Source of the DNA: Methanothermococcus okinawensis
GTDB lineage: Archaea > AGJL01 > Methanococci > Methanococcales > Methanococcaceae
Direction: 5' to 3'
DNA length: 8,461 nucleotides
Assembly: GCA_015661585.1 (NCBI GenBank)
Contig: DQVU01000229.1
Coordinates: 1 to 8,461, forward strand
The notes under the pieces were generated by a model. It was not told where the DNA came from. It did not search any database and saw only the letters and a list, made by a program, of their open reading frames with translations. Position numbers and translations under genes: made by a program. Shown in pieces: positions 6,319 to 8,461 of this stretch; within the stretch, counting starts at the first letter, position 1; every line of letters begins with the position of its first letter.

Positions 6319-7290
6319 ATGTATAACTGGGGTATCAATAGGGAGATTATAGAATCCATATACAGAGAGGGCCATCCTATAGCCCAGTATGGGTTATATA
6401 TGAAGAAGGCAAAACCATACAAAGTATTTAAAATACCTGTTGACTGTGGATTGGCATGTCCAAATAAAGATGGTACATTGGATACTGAGGGTTGTATATT
6501 CTGTCCAAAGATGGGTAGGCCTATAGGTGTAAAGTACTGTGACAGTAAGTACTCTTTAAGGTATCAAATTGAAAAACAGATGGAGAATCAAAAAAAGAAA
6601 GGAATAGAAAAGTTCTATATCTACTTCTATCCTGGAACAAATACCTACGGAGATCCTGAGAGGTTAAAGGAGTTGTGGGACTTTGCCCTATCTTATCCAG
6701 ATGTAATAGGGCTTTCCTTAGGTACCAGGCCAGACTGTCTAAGTAAGGAGGTTCTAGATATCTTGGAGGACTATGTAAAAAAGGGATACGAGATCTGGAT
6801 AGATTTAGGTATTCAGAGTTTCCATCAAAAAACCTTGGATCTTATAAATAGAAAACATAGAGTATCCCATATTATAAAGGCTATATTGGAGTGTAAAAGA
6901 AGAAATATTCTCGTATGTGGGCATGTGATACTTGGATTGCCCAATGAAACCTGGGAGGAGATGATGGATACTGCAGAGTCCCTATCTAGGTTGGGAATAG
7001 ACGCCCTTAAGATATATCCCCTAGTTGTAGTTAAAGGTACAAAGTTGGAGAAGATGTACTGGAGGGGGGAGTACAGAACCTTAGATAGAAAACAGTATAT
7101 AAAAATCCTATGTGATTTCTTGGAGCATACCTCTCCCTATGTACTTATACAGAGGGTTTCAAAGGATAAGGTACCTGAGGAGATAAAGGTATCTCCAGAG
7201 TGGAAGTTAAGTAGGTTGGCTATACTTAATGACGCTATCAAGGAGTTTAAAAGGAGAGGTACTAGACAGGGCATATACTATCAGGGATAG
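6319..7290 (+). CDS. YhcC-type (TIGR01212) radical SAM protein
   Basis: A 323-residue radical S-adenosylmethionine protein of the YhcC/TIGR01212 family, related to the Elp3 type. The iron-sulfur cysteines form the family spacing C47-x11-C59-x2-C62 within CPNKDG...GCIFC; Cys 43 is an extra nearby cysteine. Further landmarks are YPGTNTYGDPERL (104-116), LGTRPDCL (134-141), DLGIQSFHQKTLDLINRKH (162-180) and GHVILGLPNETWEEM (201-215), with KIYPLVVVKGTKL at 231-243. The enzyme should cleave SAM to a 5'-deoxyadenosyl radical, but the substrate of the family is not established. The ATG follows GTGAT with a 3-base spacer. It is directly followed by the DUF447 gene, one base after its stop, so the two are probably translationally coupled and may share a pathway. 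Family call is firm and function is open. Confidence 0.92.
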   Translation: MYNWGINREIIESIYREGHPIAQYGLYMKKAKPYKVFKIPVDCGLACPNKDGTLDTEGCIFCPKMGRPIGVKYCDSKYSLRYQIEKQMENQKKKGIEKFYIYFYPGTNTYGDPERLKELWDFALSYPDVIGLSLGTRPDCLSKEVLDILEDYVKKGYEIWIDLGIQSFHQKTLDLINRKHRVSHIIKAILECKRRNILVCGHVILGLPNETWEEMMDTAESLSRLGIDALKIYPLVVVKGTKLEKMYWRGEYRTLDRKQYIKILCDFLEHTSPYVLIQRVSKDKVPEEIKVSPEWKLSRLAILNDAIKEFKRRGTRQGIYYQG

Positions 7291-7291
7291 T

Positions 7292-7879
7292 ATGAGATAC
7301 GAGGTAGTAATCACCTGTGCCTTAGATGGGAGATACAACAGGGCTCCTATAGGGATATATTTTAAAGATAATTGGGTTAAACTTCACCTCTATGAGGGAT
7401 CTCATACCTACGATATACTAAAGAGAGAGGATTACTTTGTAGTGAATATCACTTCTCCCTACCTTATAGCCCAGTCTGTATACGACGATAAGGGGGATTA
7501 CAGTACTATAGAGTATAGTGATATTATTCTCCCCTACCTTTCCGATGCCTATAAGATATACGTTGTAAAAATTGTTAAAAGGAGACTTGTAGATCTCAGG
7601 GATGAGTATGGGGATTCAAAACTGATGGTGATCCAGGGAAGGATTCTCCTGGAGAGGGATATAAACAATCCTCCCTTAATGCCTTACTCCAGGGCAGATG
7701 GCCTCATTGTGGAGATGGCTGTACTCTACTCCCGGCTAAATATTGTCGATAGGGAGAAAAGGGAGGAGATGGTTAAGAGGATGGAGGAGTACTTTAAGAT
7801 CATTAAGAAGGTTGGAGATGAGAGGTATATTCGACTGGGGGAGAAGTTCCTTAAGAGTAAGAGCCCAACAATCCTTTAG
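7292..7879 (+). CDS. DUF447 family FMN-binding split-barrel-like protein
   Basis: A 195-residue archaeal DUF447 protein. Structures in the family show an FMN-binding split barrel, but its reaction is unknown. Landmarks are the N-terminal strand MRYEVVITCALDGRYNRAPIGI (1-22) with the family NxAPIGI segment, the barrel strands VKLHLYEGSHTYDILK (29-44) and YFVVNIT (48-54), and the second-half motif YSRADGLIVEMAVLYSRL (132-149), comparable to the arginine-to-ELLVHATR region of relatives. The C-terminal 45 residues are helical and basic. I start at 7292 because MRYEVVIT matches the family N-terminus; an in-frame ATG at 7229 would add 21 residues coded inside the radical SAM gene that do not resemble the family. 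AGGGAT just upstream is a weak ribosome binding site, which suits coupled translation. Confidence 0.85.
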   Translation: MRYEVVITCALDGRYNRAPIGIYFKDNWVKLHLYEGSHTYDILKREDYFVVNITSPYLIAQSVYDDKGDYSTIEYSDIILPYLSDAYKIYVVKIVKRRLVDLRDEYGDSKLMVIQGRILLERDINNPPLMPYSRADGLIVEMAVLYSRLNIVDREKREEMVKRMEEYFKIIKKVGDERYIRLGEKFLKSKSPTIL

Positions 7880-7883
7880 GAGA

Positions 7884-7912
7884 AGGATTAACAGAGCTCC
7901 ATCCTATTTTTT
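7884..7912 (+). terminator. Putative hairpin plus T-run terminator after DUF447
   Basis: AGGAT (7884-7888) pairs with ATCCT (7901-7905) across a 12-base loop, followed after one base by six T (7907-7912). An overlapping alternative stem, ATCCTT (7871-7876) with AAGGAT (7883-7888), spans the stop codon. Archaeal termination mainly needs the T-run, which fits the end of the radical SAM-DUF447 unit before the convergent homoserine dehydrogenase gene. Confidence 0.45.
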
Positions 7913-7982
7913 AGTATTTAGGACATCTTAGAAAGAATAATTATAGAATTTTCACCTGAAGGAGAAATTATAGTCTTCAATT

Positions 7983-8461
7983 TTACTGTTTGCTCGTCTG
8001 TAGATATATGCTAATAATATCACTGAGGATTGCAGAGGATGTCTCTATACTTCCAGCACCCCTTCCAACAACTATAACCTCCTTGGCTAAGTCTGTGTAT
8101 AACTTGGCAACGTTTAAGGATCCCTTAACATTGAGAGGGTCGTCTAAAGGTATCAACTTAGGACATACCTCTAACTTATTTTTCTTTACCTCTCCGATGA
8201 GTTTTATAGTGTATCCCCCTTTATTCGCCATTGTAAGTGCCTCGGGGGTTATCCTCGTAATCCCCTCAATTTTCACATCCCTTATAGTAACATCCATATT
8301 CATAATGGAGTTTGCAAGGATCACTATCTTTGCAGCGGTGTCGAGGCCACTGATATCCTGGTAGGGATTTGTCTCTGCAATACCTAACTCCTGTGCCTCC
8401 TTAAGTACAGTGTCGAAGTCTAACTTCTCCCTCTCCATCTTTGTGAGGATGTAGTTGGCAG
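7983..8461 (-). CDS. hom: Homoserine dehydrogenase, C-terminal part
   Basis: NAD(P)-dependent reduction of aspartate semialdehyde to homoserine, the branch to threonine and methionine. The frame is open to the right edge, so the Rossmann nucleotide-binding N-terminus lies outside the window; about 158 residues are present. The fragment begins ANYILTKM, the end of the family GTxNYIL motif. It contains the catalytic block GIAETNPYQDISGLDTAAK, where the Glu, the Asp of GLD and the Lys match the substrate-binding and catalytic residues of the family, and it closes with IVVGRGAGSIETSSAILSDI, the typical GxGAG(x)TASAVLSD segment. The protein ends soon after, so it has no C-terminal ACT domain and is the short form without ACT-based feedback control. 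Its stop faces the DUF447 gene across 103 bases. Confidence 0.93.
   Translation of the reverse strand, partial: ANYILTKMEREKLDFDTVLKEAQELGIAETNPYQDISGLDTAAKIVILANSIMNMDVTIRDVKIEGITRITPEALTMANKGGYTIKLIGEVKKNKLEVCPKLIPLDDPLNVKGSLNVAKLYTDLAKEVIVVGRGAGSIETSSAILSDIISIYLQTSKQ

Noticed and set aside
6137..6352. 71-codon open frame on the plus strand in the gap before the radical SAM gene
   Set aside because: No ribosome binding site, composition dictated by AT-rich DNA (Ile, Tyr, Lys, Leu), no recognisable domain, and it overlaps the well-supported radical SAM start by 34 bases.
7229..7291. N-terminal extension of the DUF447 protein from the ATG at 7229
   Set aside because: The 21 extra residues are coded within the radical SAM gene and do not resemble the family; MRYEVVIT at 7292 is the expected N-terminus.
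7990..8364. 124-codon plus-strand frame opposite homoserine dehydrogenase
   Set aside because: The minus strand carries clear homoserine dehydrogenase motifs through the same bases; the plus-strand product matches nothing I recognise.

Overview
The window looks like chromosomal DNA from a methanogenic archaeon of the order Methanococcales, probably a thermophilic member. The evidence is an AT-rich sequence with AGA/AGG arginine and frequent ATA isoleucine codons, GGTG-type ribosome binding sites, a PCNA-binding family B DNA polymerase, and several proteins of methanococcal type: the LeuB 3-isopropylmalate dehydrogenase, a class I aldolase resembling the M. jannaschii enzyme of the deoxyketofructose-phosphate route, and a DUF447 protein. 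I cannot name the species. The genes are ordinary, tightly packed chromosomal genes. I see no rRNA, tRNA, CRISPR array, insertion sequence, integrase or phage gene.

Layout. The left edge holds the 3' half of leuB (+ strand, leucine biosynthesis), which ends 8 bases from the end of a convergent minus-strand cluster. Read in its own direction, that cluster is an EamA-type five-helix membrane protein (2708-3136), a SepF-like cell-division protein (2054-2617), an AK6/Fap7-type adenylate kinase (1490-2044) and the class I aldolase (528-1454). The sepF, kinase and aldolase genes have very short gaps and are probably one operon. A 274-base divergent intergenic region with potential RNA hairpins leads to polB (3411-5738, no inteins). 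It is followed on the + strand by a small gamma-glutamylcyclotransferase-fold protein (5794-6108), a 210-base AT-rich gap, a YhcC-type radical SAM protein (6319-7290) and a DUF447 split-barrel protein (7292-7879) that starts one base after the radical SAM stop. The right edge holds the 3' part of a minus-strand homoserine dehydrogenase (7983-8461), convergent with DUF447.

Pathways. LeuB and homoserine dehydrogenase are amino-acid biosynthesis enzymes. The aldolase supplies triose/hexose phosphates and may feed the methanogen aromatic amino-acid pathway. PolB replicates or repairs DNA, SepF would anchor FtsZ, and the AK6 protein would act in nucleotide balance or small-subunit ribosome maturation. 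The radical SAM and DUF447 proteins have no established function but are almost certainly co-translated.

Most notable signals. (1) The kinase gene has no ATG, GTG or TTG start that keeps its Walker A loop. An ATA codon stands exactly where family members begin, behind a well-placed GGTGGT. (2) The kinase lies in the same frame as sepF, separated by one TAA. (3) A 12-bp direct repeat duplicates the sepF ribosome binding site and creates two possible starts. (4) A 9-bp perfect inverted repeat could bury the ribosome binding site of the radical SAM gene. (5) A terminator/antiterminator-like pair of exclusive hairpins lies upstream of polB. These are leads; I do not see a clear new multigene system.
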